Translations under genes and position numbers: made by a program
Part shown: positions 22,039 to 30,430 of the stretch, in pieces
Layout: every line of letters begins with the position of its first letter
How positions within the stretch are numbered: position 1 is the stretch's first letter
The notes under the pieces: model-generated
Seen by the model: only the letters and a program-made list of their open reading frames with translations
Databases searched by the model: none
Told to the model about the DNA's origin: nothing
From: an uncultured Clostridium sp.
GTDB lineage: Bacteria; Bacillota_A; Clostridia; TANB77; CAG-508
Assembly (NCBI GenBank): GCA_948466265.1
Contig: CAOJZU010000004.1
Coordinates: 1-64,000 of the forward strand
Direction of reading: 5' to 3'
Length of the DNA stretch: 64,000 bases

Positions 22039-22267
22039 ATGGATAAAAATGCTATGGATTTTCAAGGGGGATTTTCTCCTTATGATATGCCAAATGATTT
22101 TAATATGAATTCAAATGATATGTATAAAGATCCAATGTTTAGTCCTGTAATGCAATATGAACAGGCTTATATGTATTATAGATATCTAAATATGCAAATG
22201 GAATATAAAATAAAGTGCAAAGAATATGAAAAAATGACTGCGAAAGACCGGTAGAAGGATAGAATGA
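22039..22267 (+). CDS. Small Met/Tyr-rich protein, predicted CGG shift near the end
   Basis: Short acidic protein (MDKNAMDFQGGFSPYDMP) rich in Met, Asn and Tyr, with no recognised family. The start follows a GGGGGG site. In the zero frame it ends AKDR, with CGG (22249-22251) immediately followed by TAG. If CGG acts as in the core genes, the end becomes AKDGRRIE and stops at 22265-22267, giving 75 aa. This extension is a prediction with no homology support. Confidence 0.55.
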
Positions 22268-22278
22268 TTTAAGCATAA

Positions 22279-22326
22279 TGAGATGGTCTTTACTAAACTA
22301 CAATTTAGTAAAGACCATCTCTTCTT
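22279..22326. terminator. Bidirectional terminator
   Basis: AGATGGTCTTTACTAAA and its exact complement across a six-base loop (22281-22320), followed by CTTCTT. It lies between two convergent genes. Confidence 0.8.
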
Positions 22327-22344
22327 CTAACTGATTATAAAACG

Positions 22345-22701
22345 CTATATCCCATTACAAACAATAATATATCCTTCAGTTCCTTTATCCGACTCAAAGT
22401 TCATACCTATGCCTTTCATCCTGACAACAGATGTCAGTTTGACAAAAGTGTCTACCAATTCATCGTATGTGGATTTTCTTACATCTTCCAAATTGTAGGT
22501 TCCTCCATGTTTATTGTCGTCTAAGATGCAATGTGCAAATATACAAACCTTATAGTCCTCTTTCATATTTTCTTTTAAAATTCGTTTTCCTTCTTCTCTG
22601 AGTTCATCAAGATTTGCTACCTCGATTATTTTTTGGTCTTCTTCAAGTCCAAACCGCAATCTTTCGTAGCGTTCTTGTGCTAATTCATTTGATAATTTCA
22701 T
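22345..22701 (-). CDS. Accessory protein of unknown function, 118 aa
   Basis: Not recognised. A helical N-terminus rich in Glu/Arg is followed by a segment with CIFAHCILDD and a hydrophobic end (GYIIVCNGI). The start follows GGAAGGAG. It contains an in-frame CGG at 22654-22656 (residue 16) read as Arg. Skipping its C would destroy the frame. Codon use (CGC, CGG, TTG) resembles the other accessory genes in this window. Upstream, a TATAAT near 22831 is preceded by a spacer with TTTAGTAAA. Confidence 0.65.
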   Translation of the reverse strand: MKLSNELAQERYERLRFGLEEDQKIIEVANLDELREEGKRILKENMKEDYKVCIFAHCILDDNKHGGTYNLEDVRKSTYDELVDTFVKLTSVVRMKGIGMNFESDKGTEGYIIVCNGI

Positions 22702-22886
22702 TGTAAGCTCCTTCCATTATACTATTGGTTGTTTGGTTATAAAGGTTTTACAATCACCTCCAAAAATATTCATTTTCCTAGCTGAAAGTCCTATGGTGAA
22801 AAACGGATCTAACTGCTAGAATTTCTTTATATTATAACATAAAATTTACTAAAAATCTATACTTTATGTTTCTTTTTTACTTTTTA

Positions 22887-24130
22887 TTACTCTACTGTAT
22901 CGTCTTTTATATAATATTTTGTACCAATCATTTCATCTGGTAAGTACTGCTGCTCTACAAAATGTCCTGGATAGTCATGTGGATACTTATATCCATTTCC
23001 ATAGCCAAATTCTTTCATTCCGCTTCGCTGGTGCATTTCTAATATGCATTGGTATTTCCCCTGTATCTTTACTCTCTACATCAGAAATTGCTTTATTTAT
23101 TGCAAGATATGAAGCATTTGATTTTTTTGATGTTGCATTATATATTGCAGCTTCTGACAAAATAATTCTTGCCTCTGGCATACCTACCATTGTCACAGCT
23201 TGCATTGCAGCTGTTGCAACAACTAATGCATTTGGGTTTGCCATTCCTACATCTTCTGCTGCAGAAATCACTATACGCCTTGCTAAAAATACTGGGTCTT
23301 CTCCACCGAGCTAATGCTCTTGCTAAATAAAATACTGCTGCATCAGGGTCGCTTCCTCTCATTGACTTTATAAATGCACTTATATTATCATAATGACTAT
23401 CTCCGTTTTTATCAAAAATAATCTTTCTTTTTTGTACACTTTGTTTTGCAATTTCGTCAGTAATATTAATAAATCCATTTGCATCCATCTTTGTTGTAAG
23501 TACTGCAACTTCTAGTCCGTTTAATGCGTTTCTTACATCTCCATCTGCTGTTTCTGCAATTTTTCTTAATGTACTATCTTCTATATTTACATTATAGCTT
23601 TTTAGTCCTTCTTCACTTTGTAGTGAGTTTTTCAAGACTTTATATACATCATCAGTATCTAATGGTTCTAATTTGCATACCATTGACCTTGAAATTAGGG
23701 CTTTATTTACTTCAAAATATGGATTTTCTGTAGTTGCTCCAATTAATATGACTGTTCCATTTTCAACAAATGGAAGAAGCGCATCCTGTTGCAATTTATT
23801 AAATCTATGTATCTCATCTATAAATAATATGCATTTGCCAGATGGGTTTAGCAGAAGATTTTGTGTGTCTTCAACAACTTTTTTAATATCTGCAACTCCT
23901 GCTGTTACTGCATTTATTTTATAAAATTTATTTTTTGTTGTATTGCTTATGACTTTTGCAAGTGAAGTCTTTCCACATCCTGGTGGTCCCCAAAGTATAA
24001 TACTAGATAGTCTGTCCGCTTTTATTGTTCTATATAATATTTTGTCTTTCCCTAGAATGTGCTCTTGTCCTACGTATTCTTCTAATGTTTTTGGCATCAT
24101 TCTATAAGCTAAAGGTTTATTTGAATCCAT
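22887..24130 (-). CDS. rarA: Replication-associated recombination protein RarA/MgsA (two CGG shift codons)
   Basis: AAA+ ATPase acting at stalled replication forks, 413 aa corrected. Walker A is GPPGCGKTSLA and Walker B is ILFIDEIHRFN. CGG shift codons are at 23306-23308 (Gly275 in ARALAGGEDP, near the tetramer domain) and 23020-23022 (Gly370 in APAKGMKEFGYG). After both, the typical C-terminus KYPHDYPGHFVEQQYLP appears. The corrected gene ends at 22887. Confidence 0.95.
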
Positions 24131-24149
24131 AAATTTCTCCTAATCATAA

Positions 24150-24380
24150 CTATGCAACTTTTTCTGCATAATTAATTACTGTGATTTCTGTAATTGAGTT
24201 TTTTACTGAGTTTACTAATTTTTCTAATTGTTTTGCCACCTCATTACTATAAGAAACTTCGCCACATTGTTTACATACTTCAGATGGCACATTTTTAATA
24301 ATAATAATGCAATTATCTAATTCTACCATAAATGTTGTATTTTTACTTTCTAAGTCTCCTTTACACATAAAACAATTCAT
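24150..24380 (-). CDS. YgiT-type zinc-finger antitoxin
   Basis: 76 aa with two CxxC pairs (CFMC at the start and CKQCGE near residue 37), the MqsA/YgiT-type zinc finger. It lies one base after the upstream DUF4258 gene, a standard toxin-antitoxin arrangement in which the zinc-finger protein binds the toxin and the promoter. The short C-terminus lacks a full HTH domain. Intact. Confidence 0.7.
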   Translation of the reverse strand: MNCFMCKGDLESKNTTFMVELDNCIIIIKNVPSEVCKQCGEVSYSNEVAKQLEKLVNSVKNSITEITVINYAEKVA

Positions 24381-24381
24381 T

Positions 24382-24705
24382 TTATTTAATCTCCTTTCTT
24401 GTCTTTAAATCACCTTGCCATTTTATATTGTCTGGATAGTATGCGGTAATTATCCACAATTCTATTTCATTTACTCCACATACTACATGTAAAACATCAT
24501 TCTTTAAATTTATTCCATATACTAAACAGCTTGGATATGGGTAATCATTTTCATACTCTTCTATTATTTCTCCATTCAAAATAGCGTTTTTAACGTCTTC
24601 TTCACTTATATTTCTTTGAAATAATCTAACTATTGCATGGTTAGTCCACCTTATTTTTCCATCTTTAGCCATTTGCTTTATAGTATTTATATTTAATTTC
24701 TCCAT
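24382..24705 (-). CDS. DUF4258-family putative toxin
   Basis: 107 aa with the DUF4258 pattern: WTNHAIVRLFQRNISEEDV, then NGEIIEEY, then VYGINLKNDVLHVVCGV. The family is related to RelE/MqsR-like RNases and often pairs with YgiT-type antitoxins, as here. Toxicity is inferred from family and context. Intact. Confidence 0.7.
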   Translation of the reverse strand: MEKLNINTIKQMAKDGKIRWTNHAIVRLFQRNISEEDVKNAILNGEIIEEYENDYPYPSCLVYGINLKNDVLHVVCGVNEIELWIITAYYPDNIKWQGDLKTRKEIK

Positions 24706-24750
24706 AAACGTTTCTTTTATCCTTCTTTCTATATATTGCTAATCTTAAAC

Positions 24751-25143
24751 TTAATCTTCTATAATTTCCATAAGTATTCCATTTGGGTCTTTAATAAAGA
24801 AATATGGTTTTCCAAGTCTTCCCTCATGTATAACAATTTCTTCATCATTTAATTTGTTTTTTTCAACAAATTCTTTGCCTTCATTAATGTTCTTCACACC
24901 TAGACCAAAATGTTTGTTACCAACTGTTCTTAAATCAATTCCTAATTCTTTTGAATGCTCAGGTAATTCTTCATTATTAGGATAATGAAAAATTTCCAAT
25001 ACTGTATTATCTAATTTAAGGCACACTATATCAACATTTTCGTCCGCATATTCTTTTTTCTCTTCAAAACCAAATTTCTTATAAAACTCTATTGTGTCTT
25101 TCAAATTCTTTGCACTTATTGCTACATGATTAATATTAAACAT
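24751..25143 (-). CDS. VOC-family protein (glyoxalase/dioxygenase fold)
   Basis: 130 aa vicinal-oxygen-chelate protein. HVAISAKNLKDTIEFYKKFGF at the start, a central Glu in LEIFHYP, and the end FFIKDPNGILMEIIED carry the expected metal-ligand pattern (His, Glu, Glu). The substrate is unknown; lactoylglutathione lyase-like and resistance proteins share this fold. Single gene, intact. Confidence 0.75.
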   Translation of the reverse strand: MFNINHVAISAKNLKDTIEFYKKFGFEEKKEYADENVDIVCLKLDNTVLEIFHYPNNEELPEHSKELGIDLRTVGNKHFGLGVKNINEGKEFVEKNKLNDEEIVIHEGRLGKPYFFIKDPNGILMEIIED

Positions 25144-25156
25144 TAAACCTTCTCCT

Positions 25157-25679
25157 TTAAGCTTTTATTTCTTGTTTTTCCTTTTTGCCTCTATATAAAG
25201 AAATTATTGCTGATATTAATTGAGCTATTTCTTGCAAGGCTCCAACAAATGCTTTAACTACTACATTGTAAATTGCCCAACCGGCTCCAACTATTCCTGT
25301 TGTAATTCTTATAACTTTAACATTATCTTGCCATAATCCATAAGTGTAAATTACTGTAACGATAATAGGTATTAAACTCCACATATCTTGCCAGCTGACT
25401 ATACCAGATATTACTGCTATTACTTCAAAAATAATTAAAACAATTAATGATGGTTTCATATCTTTCTTTTTATAAAAATAAAATACTAAACACCTTATCG
25501 TATTAAGAATAGATATTATTGCACCAGTTAATGCATTTAGTAAAAAGTATTGTATGGCAACAACAATATTTGCTAAAACCATACATATCATTATCTTTTC
25601 TTTTTCTTTAAATTGAACACTTATTACTGTAAGTATTAGTGCTATTATCCCGCATAATTTGAGCTAATATAAATAACAT
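25157..25679 (-). CDS. YgjV-family membrane protein (CGG shift at codon 10)
   Basis: 173 aa corrected, with about five TM segments; similar to the uncharacterised inner-membrane protein YgjV. The start at 25677-25679 (MLFILAQIM) joins the rest through the CGG shift codon at 25650-25652 (Gly10 in AQIMGIIALILTVISVQF). The P-site codon there is ATG. Without the shift the N-terminus ends after some 20 codons. Function unknown. It is directly upstream of the VOC gene and downstream of ruvA. Confidence 0.75.
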
Positions 25680-25695
25680 TTTAGTTTGTTCCCCC

Positions 25696-26298
25696 TTAAT
25701 CTCTGCTTAATATATTAAGTCCTTTTCTTATAATATCTTCTACGCTTAAACCGCTTAAGTCTTCTTTTTCGAATGCTTTTTCTATTTCCTTTTTGTTATA
25801 TCCAAGTACTGAAAGTGCAGATATTGCTTCAAGTGTGTTCTCATTTGCACTTGTTACATCTATTTCTTTATCTCCTGCAGCATCTTCTAATTCTATCTTT
25901 TTCATTTTATCTCTAAGTTCTAATATCATTCTTTGTGCTGTTTTTTTACCAAGTCCAGGAATTTTAACAAGCCTTGCTTCATCGTTTGTGATTATAGCTA
26001 AAGCAAAGCTATGTGGCTCTATATTTGCTAATATTGTAAGTGCTGATTTTGCACCTATTCCACTTACTGAAATTAAAAGTTCAAACATTCTAAGTTCTTC
26101 TTCTGTTAGAAAACCATATAAACTTATATTATCTTCCCTTACATGATAATGTGTATGTATCTTAACAATGTCTCCTATATTTCCACACTTTTCTATGGCA
26201 TTTTGTGCCATATATATTTTATAACCTATATTATTTGTCTCTACTACGACACTATCTACTAGCTTCATTTCAAGGCTTCCTTTTATGTATGCAAACAT
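25696..26298 (-). CDS. ruvA: Holliday junction DNA helicase subunit RuvA
   Basis: 200 aa, the usual length. It contains the OB-fold N-terminus (MFAYIKGSLEM), two HhH motifs (VSGIGAKSALTIL, IPGLGKKTAQRMI) and the C-terminal RuvB-contact domain (ALSVLGYNKKEIEKA). It binds four-way DNA junctions. ruvB is not adjacent in this window. The GLSGLS glycines are written AGC GGT without an extra base. Intact. Confidence 0.96.
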   Translation of the reverse strand: MFAYIKGSLEMKLVDSVVVETNNIGYKIYMAQNAIEKCGNIGDIVKIHTHYHVREDNISLYGFLTEEELRMFELLISVSGIGAKSALTILANIEPHSFALAIITNDEARLVKIPGLGKKTAQRMILELRDKMKKIELEDAAGDKEIDVTSANENTLEAISALSVLGYNKKEIEKAFEKEDLSGLSVEDIIRKGLNILSRD

Positions 26299-26312
26299 CT
26301 TTTACCTCCATC

Positions 26313-26402
26313 TGTGTTCGGAAAATAAACTTCTTCTTGGGTCCTTTCTTTTTCAAACTTTTATTTTTTATCACTTTTATTTTCTGTTTTTATTCGAACA
26401 CA
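26313..26402. repeat. Palindromic intergenic element with TGTGTTCG ends
   Basis: A 90-bp AT-rich element between ruvA and the 26483 gene, bounded by TGTGTTCG (26313-26320) and CGAACACA (26395-26402). The GTTCG.AAAATAAACTTC stretch recurs at 27175-27195. MITE-like, with no coding content. Confidence 0.5.
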
Positions 26403-26482
26403 TATTCTTATTTTATCATAAAAAATTTTTTTTGCAATAGATTTTTGGTAACTCATTTTATATTTTTTTAATATTATATATT

Positions 26483-26656
26483 ATGAATTCTTGTGAATTA
26501 GTTAATTTAGTCTCAATGCTTTCATGCTTAATTGTGCAAAATTATAATGATGAAGAAATAGGCTTACTTGCAGCAATTTTTACCCAGCTTGGAGATAGTT
26601 TAGCAACTATTCTTGCAAATAATGCCTTATGTGAAAGCTATCAGGATGAAAAGTAG
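26483..26656 (+). CDS. Small DUF6774-like protein, 57 aa
   Basis: MNSCELVNLVSMLSC then LAAIFTQLGDSLATILANN. The length, the two N-terminal Cys residues and the LAAIFTQLGD core match a small family common in Clostridia and without known function (DUF6774 as I recall). No clear ribosome binding site upstream. Convergent with trmL. Confidence 0.65.
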   Translation: MNSCELVNLVSMLSCLIVQNYNDEEIGLLAAIFTQLGDSLATILANNALCESYQDEK

Positions 26657-26661
26657 TTAAT

Positions 26662-27159
26662 TTAATCAAAATATTTGCTTATTTGATTTAATGTTTTGAA
26701 ATCTCCTTGTCTTAAAATTTCATATGCAATTATTGCAACTGAATTTGATAAATTTAATGAACGTAAATCTCCTATCATTGGTATTCTTATTGTGCCTTGT
26801 ATGTATTTTTGTAAAAGGTCTTCTGGAAGTCCTTTTGTTTCTTTTCCAAAAAGCACAAATATTTCATCCATTTTGCTATAATCTACATCTGTATAGCAAT
26901 GTTTTGCTTTTGTAGTTGCAAAAAACATATTATTTTCTTCTGGTTTATACTTTTCTAAAAATTTATTTAAAGAATCATGCTCTTCTATTTCAAGCTTATC
27001 CCAATAATCTAGTCCTGCACGTTTTAAATATTTATCTGTTATTTTGAAACCCAATGGATAAACTAAGTGAAGTTTAGAGCCTGTTGCTGCACAAGTTCTT
27101 GCGATATTCCCTGTGTTTTGTGGTATTTCTGGCTCGCACATTACTATATGTAATTTCAT
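26662..27159 (-). CDS. trmL: tRNA (cytidine/uridine-2'-O-)-methyltransferase TrmL
   Basis: 165 aa SPOUT methyltransferase that 2'-O-methylates the wobble position of certain tRNA-Leu. It shows PEIPQNTGNIARTCAATG at the N-terminus, LFGKETKGLP in the middle and RSLNLSNSVAIIAYE in the knotted SAM site. Intact and without CGG. Confidence 0.92.
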   Translation of the reverse strand: MKLHIVMCEPEIPQNTGNIARTCAATGSKLHLVYPLGFKITDKYLKRAGLDYWDKLEIEEHDSLNKFLEKYKPEENNMFFATTKAKHCYTDVDYSKMDEIFVLFGKETKGLPEDLLQKYIQGTIRIPMIGDLRSLNLSNSVAIIAYEILRQGDFKTLNQISKYFD

Positions 27160-27174
27160 TTTTACTCTCCTATT

Positions 27175-27217
27175 GTTCGCAAAATAAACTTCGTACTACG
27201 TAGTTTCTTTCGTGAAC
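27175..27217. repeat. Short palindromic element upstream of trmL
   Basis: GTTCGCAAAATAAACT and an imperfect complement (AGTTTCTTTCGTGAAC) flank TCGTACTACGT. It resembles part of the element at 26313-26402. It may also act as a terminator for the downstream minus-strand gene. Confidence 0.45.
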
Positions 27218-27225
27218 TCTTATTT

Positions 27226-28074
27226 TTATGTAATTATATTAATAACTATTCCTGTTATTGCTCCAAGAATATACAATATAGCTACTATTTTTATATTTTC
27301 TTTTAAATTCTTATTTATTCTAAATAGCATAAGTAGTCCGAGTTCCTGAGTTTACAAGAAGTCCAGCAATTAGTGAACCAAAGCTTATAATGTTTGATAA
27401 ATATAGCTCTGTTATAATTACAGATGATGCACAGTTTGGTATTAAACCAATTAATGAGCTTATCACTGGCTCAAAGAATTTAGATCCTGACATAAATTCT
27501 TTTAAATTTTCTTCTCCAATTAAATAAACTATCACATTTACAATTAATGTTAAAATAAATATATAAATAAATATACTGATTGTATGTTTTAATACTGATT
27601 TAATAACACTTCTTTCACAGTGGCAATGCTCTTCTTCACATAAATCTATTATTCTATCCTCTGCTTCTTTATTTTTATTTTTTAGTCTAACGGCTAAATC
27701 TATTATAAATCCATAAATCATACCTAAAGCAAATTTTAGCACAAGTATTCCGAATTATTGTAGTTACTGGAGCTGCTTTAGATATAAGTATAGGTAACAT
27801 TTCGTCTGATGTCGATAGATATACCGAAATTAACGTTCCTAAAGTTATTACTCTTGCAGCATAAAAGTTTGTTGCAGCTACCGAAAAACCACATTGCGGA
27901 AATATTCCAAAAAGGCTTCCGAATTAGCGGCCCAAATTTACCTGATTTTTTTATTTTTTCCTTTGACTTGTCACTAATTTTGTGTTCTATATATTCTAGA
28001 ATTAAATAAGCAATAAATAAAAAAGGCAATAACTTTAAGCTATCAATCACTGTATCTAAAAGCACATCTAACAT
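27226..28074 (-). CDS. Putative heavy-metal/arsenic exporter, ArsP_2 type (three CGG shift codons)
   Basis: Multi-TM protein, 281 aa corrected, matching the 'putative 10TM heavy-metal exporter' family: LLDTVIDSLKLLPFLF, then GPLIGSLFGIFPQCGFSV, AARVITLGTLISV and STSDEMLPILIS. CGG shift codons are at 27919-27921 (Gly52), 27750-27752 (Gly108 in TTIIGILVLK) and 27338-27340 (Gly245 in NSGTGLLMLF). A central Cys/His segment (EEEHCHCER) may bind metal. The substrate is not established. Confidence 0.85.
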
Positions 28075-28148
28075 TATTCTTCTCCCCTATATTTTCTCTT
28101 TAATTTATTTATTTTACTATATTTTCTTTAAAAAAGCAAATAAAAAAA

Positions 28149-28190
28149 ATACACACTCTGCTTGACTGTTAGAGTGTGTATTGTAAAAAT
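28149..28190 (-). terminator. Terminator after the MFS gene
   Basis: On the minus strand AATACACACTCT pairs with AGAGTGTGTATT and is followed by eight T residues. Confidence 0.85.
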
Positions 28191-28192
28191 AT

Positions 28193-29443
28193 TTAATTTA
28201 CTGCAACTTCTGTATTTTCTTCTCTTTTTTCTGAAGATTTAACTAACGCATACAATCTTATACAAATAAGAGTCTCAATAACAGCTAATATTAGAGATAT
28301 TGATATAACAAGTATCATAGGATAATTTATTAAAGTCAAAGTAAAACCAAAACTTATAATAGTTCTTACTATCTTTCTTGACAATTCAAGTATAGTAATT
28401 AACTCTGTCTGGTTTTCTTTTTCTGTATTATTAAGTGCTAAATCTTGACCATATACTCTATATTGGTCTCTTATAAATAAAACAATTACATATCCTAGTC
28501 CCATAATCATAAATTTTAAAATTATAGAACTTGCTATAAAATACCCTGCTATCATACATAAAAGTGAAATACTTAGAAGAACAGGCAATATAATTCCTAT
28601 TTTGTCTTTTAATTTTTTATATATTTTATTAAACATTACATTTCCAAATACTCTTACAATTCTAGAAATGCAAATTATTGCTCCTAAAATTAATGCTGTG
28701 TTTTCCACATTAAAATTCTTAAGTAATTCTTGCTGAATTAATAATTTTCCATTTTCTTGCCCTGAATTAACAATAGCAAAGAAAAGTCCATATGAAACAA
28801 TTAATACTACAACTACCTTACAATATTTTACTTTTCTTTTTTCTTTAGATACTTTAACTTCTTTTATTTTATTGTATTTAGAAAAATCTATTATATCAAA
28901 TGATAATATAAAACTTATTAAACAAAATAATATGCAAAACATCATTGGAAGATAATTGTTTATATTAAACATACTACTTGCTACAAATGAAATAATCATT
29001 GTGATTACTGCATAAACTGTATTCGATTTTGTTCTAATTCTTATATAATCATCACTCTTGCCTTGAATCCCAAGATTATTTTTAAGTATTACATTTGCTA
29101 TATTCATAAATACAGTAGCTATCTCAAAAAATGTTTTTCCAGCAACTATTACTACATAATTATTTCCAAATGTTAACAATATACTAGACATTAGTAATAA
29201 AAAAGAACCTAATCTTACTGAATTTGTGTTTCCAATTATTTTTATTATTTTTAAAATTGGTACTTGAAGCACTATGCATATTGCCATTGAAATTGGTACT
29301 AAAGAAACAATTTGAGCTGCATTAAGTCCTTTTACAACTGTTAAAAACAATGTATCTATAGCTATCCAAAATAGTAAATCACTAGATAGTGCACTATACC
29401 AATGAATTATATTATTAAATCTTTTTAATTTTTCTTCGTTCAT
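28193..29443 (-). CDS. MFS-type transporter
   Basis: 416 aa with about twelve hydrophobic segments in two halves and basic cytoplasmic loops (SKEKRKVKY between halves). It looks like a major-facilitator membrane protein, but I see no diagnostic substrate motif. Intact, with no in-frame CGG. Downstream of the cation exchanger gene on the same strand. Confidence 0.7.
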   Translation of the reverse strand: MNEEKLKRFNNIIHWYSALSSDLLFWIAIDTLFLTVVKGLNAAQIVSLVPISMAICIVLQVPILKIIKIIGNTNSVRLGSFLLLMSSILLTFGNNYVVIVAGKTFFEIATVFMNIANVILKNNLGIQGKSDDYIRIRTKSNTVYAVITMIISFVASSMFNINNYLPMMFCILFCLISFILSFDIIDFSKYNKIKEVKVSKEKRKVKYCKVVVVLIVSYGLFFAIVNSGQENGKLLIQQELLKNFNVENTALILGAIICISRIVRVFGNVMFNKIYKKLKDKIGIILPVLLSISLLCMIAGYFIASSIILKFMIMGLGYVIVLFIRDQYRVYGQDLALNNTEKENQTELITILELSRKIVRTIISFGFTLTLINYPMILVISISLILAVIETLICIRLYALVKSSEKREENTEVAVN

Positions 29444-29491
29444 TTTTTTGCCCCAATTTTTTTCTTGTATTATATAATAACATAATTCAAT

Positions 29492-30344
29492 CTACATTAC
29501 AATCATATATATTACAATTCCTATACTCTCAATAACAAATAAATTTAGCATGTTAGATGTAAAAAGGTTGCTAGTTGCTTCTATAACTCCTTGCTCATCA
29601 TTTCTTCTTTCATGATTTCTTTGTGCTTCTACAAATGTTATAAGTTCAGGAATGCTTGTTATAAAACCTAAAATAATACCTATTATAGCTTGTGGTATGT
29701 TAAATCTGCCTGATAAAATATCTAATGTATTTCCAAGTAAATTTCCTATAATATATAGCAGTATTGCTGTTCCTATAAGCTGAGTCCATGTCAAAACCTC
29801 TTTTTCTTTTTTATTTTTTACCCACTTCTTCTCCTCTTTAATTTTTCTTTCTTCTATTTCACTTAATGCATTAATTTTATATACTTTATAGGCGTTTGTT
29901 TTCAAATAATACAGCATAACAAATAATAATATAAATATTGGAACTATCTTAAGTTCTGCTTTTATATTTGCTATTACCATAGCAATTGGAATTATTATTG
30001 TTGCAATTATTATTCCAAGCTCTATTTTTAGTGCTCTATTTTTCTTAATTACTTTTTCATTTTTATTTAACCTAATAGACCATATGTATTGGATAAAATT
30101 AATCACATTAGAACTAATTATATTAAACATACTTGTACCAAGCATACCCTGAAGCGATGAGAAAAATACTGTCAAAAGTTCTGGCACTGAAGTTGCAATT
30201 CCTGCTACATTACCGAACTGCTTTAGGACTTAGATCCATAATTTCAGCAATTCTTCTTAAAAGTTTTACAAGTATATATTTTGAAATACAAACTATAACT
30301 AAAGAATAAAATATAAATTTAAAAATTTCTCCTACAAATTCCAT
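29492..30344 (-). CDS. Sodium/calcium exchanger-family antiporter (one CGG shift codon)
   Basis: CaCA-family membrane protein, 283 aa corrected. The alpha repeats are VAGIATSVPELLTVF and ILGFITSIPELITF. The first repeat follows the CGG shift codon at 30213-30215 (Gly44 in SPKAVGNVAG). In the zero frame that CGG is followed at once by TAA, so the literal product would be 44 residues without either repeat. Start at 30342-30344 (MEFVGEIF). The ion exchanged is inferred from family. Confidence 0.85.
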
Positions 30345-30394
30345 ATCAAATCACCTAAAATCATTATTACCAAAATTTAGCAGTCATATACAAA

Positions 30395-30427
30395 AAATAA
30401 AAGCACAGTCTTACACCGTGCCTTTAT
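30395..30427 (-). terminator. Terminator after valS
   Basis: On the minus strand AAAGGCACGGT / ACTGTGCTTTT hairpin followed by a T run. Confidence 0.8.
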
Positions 30428-30430
30428 TTC

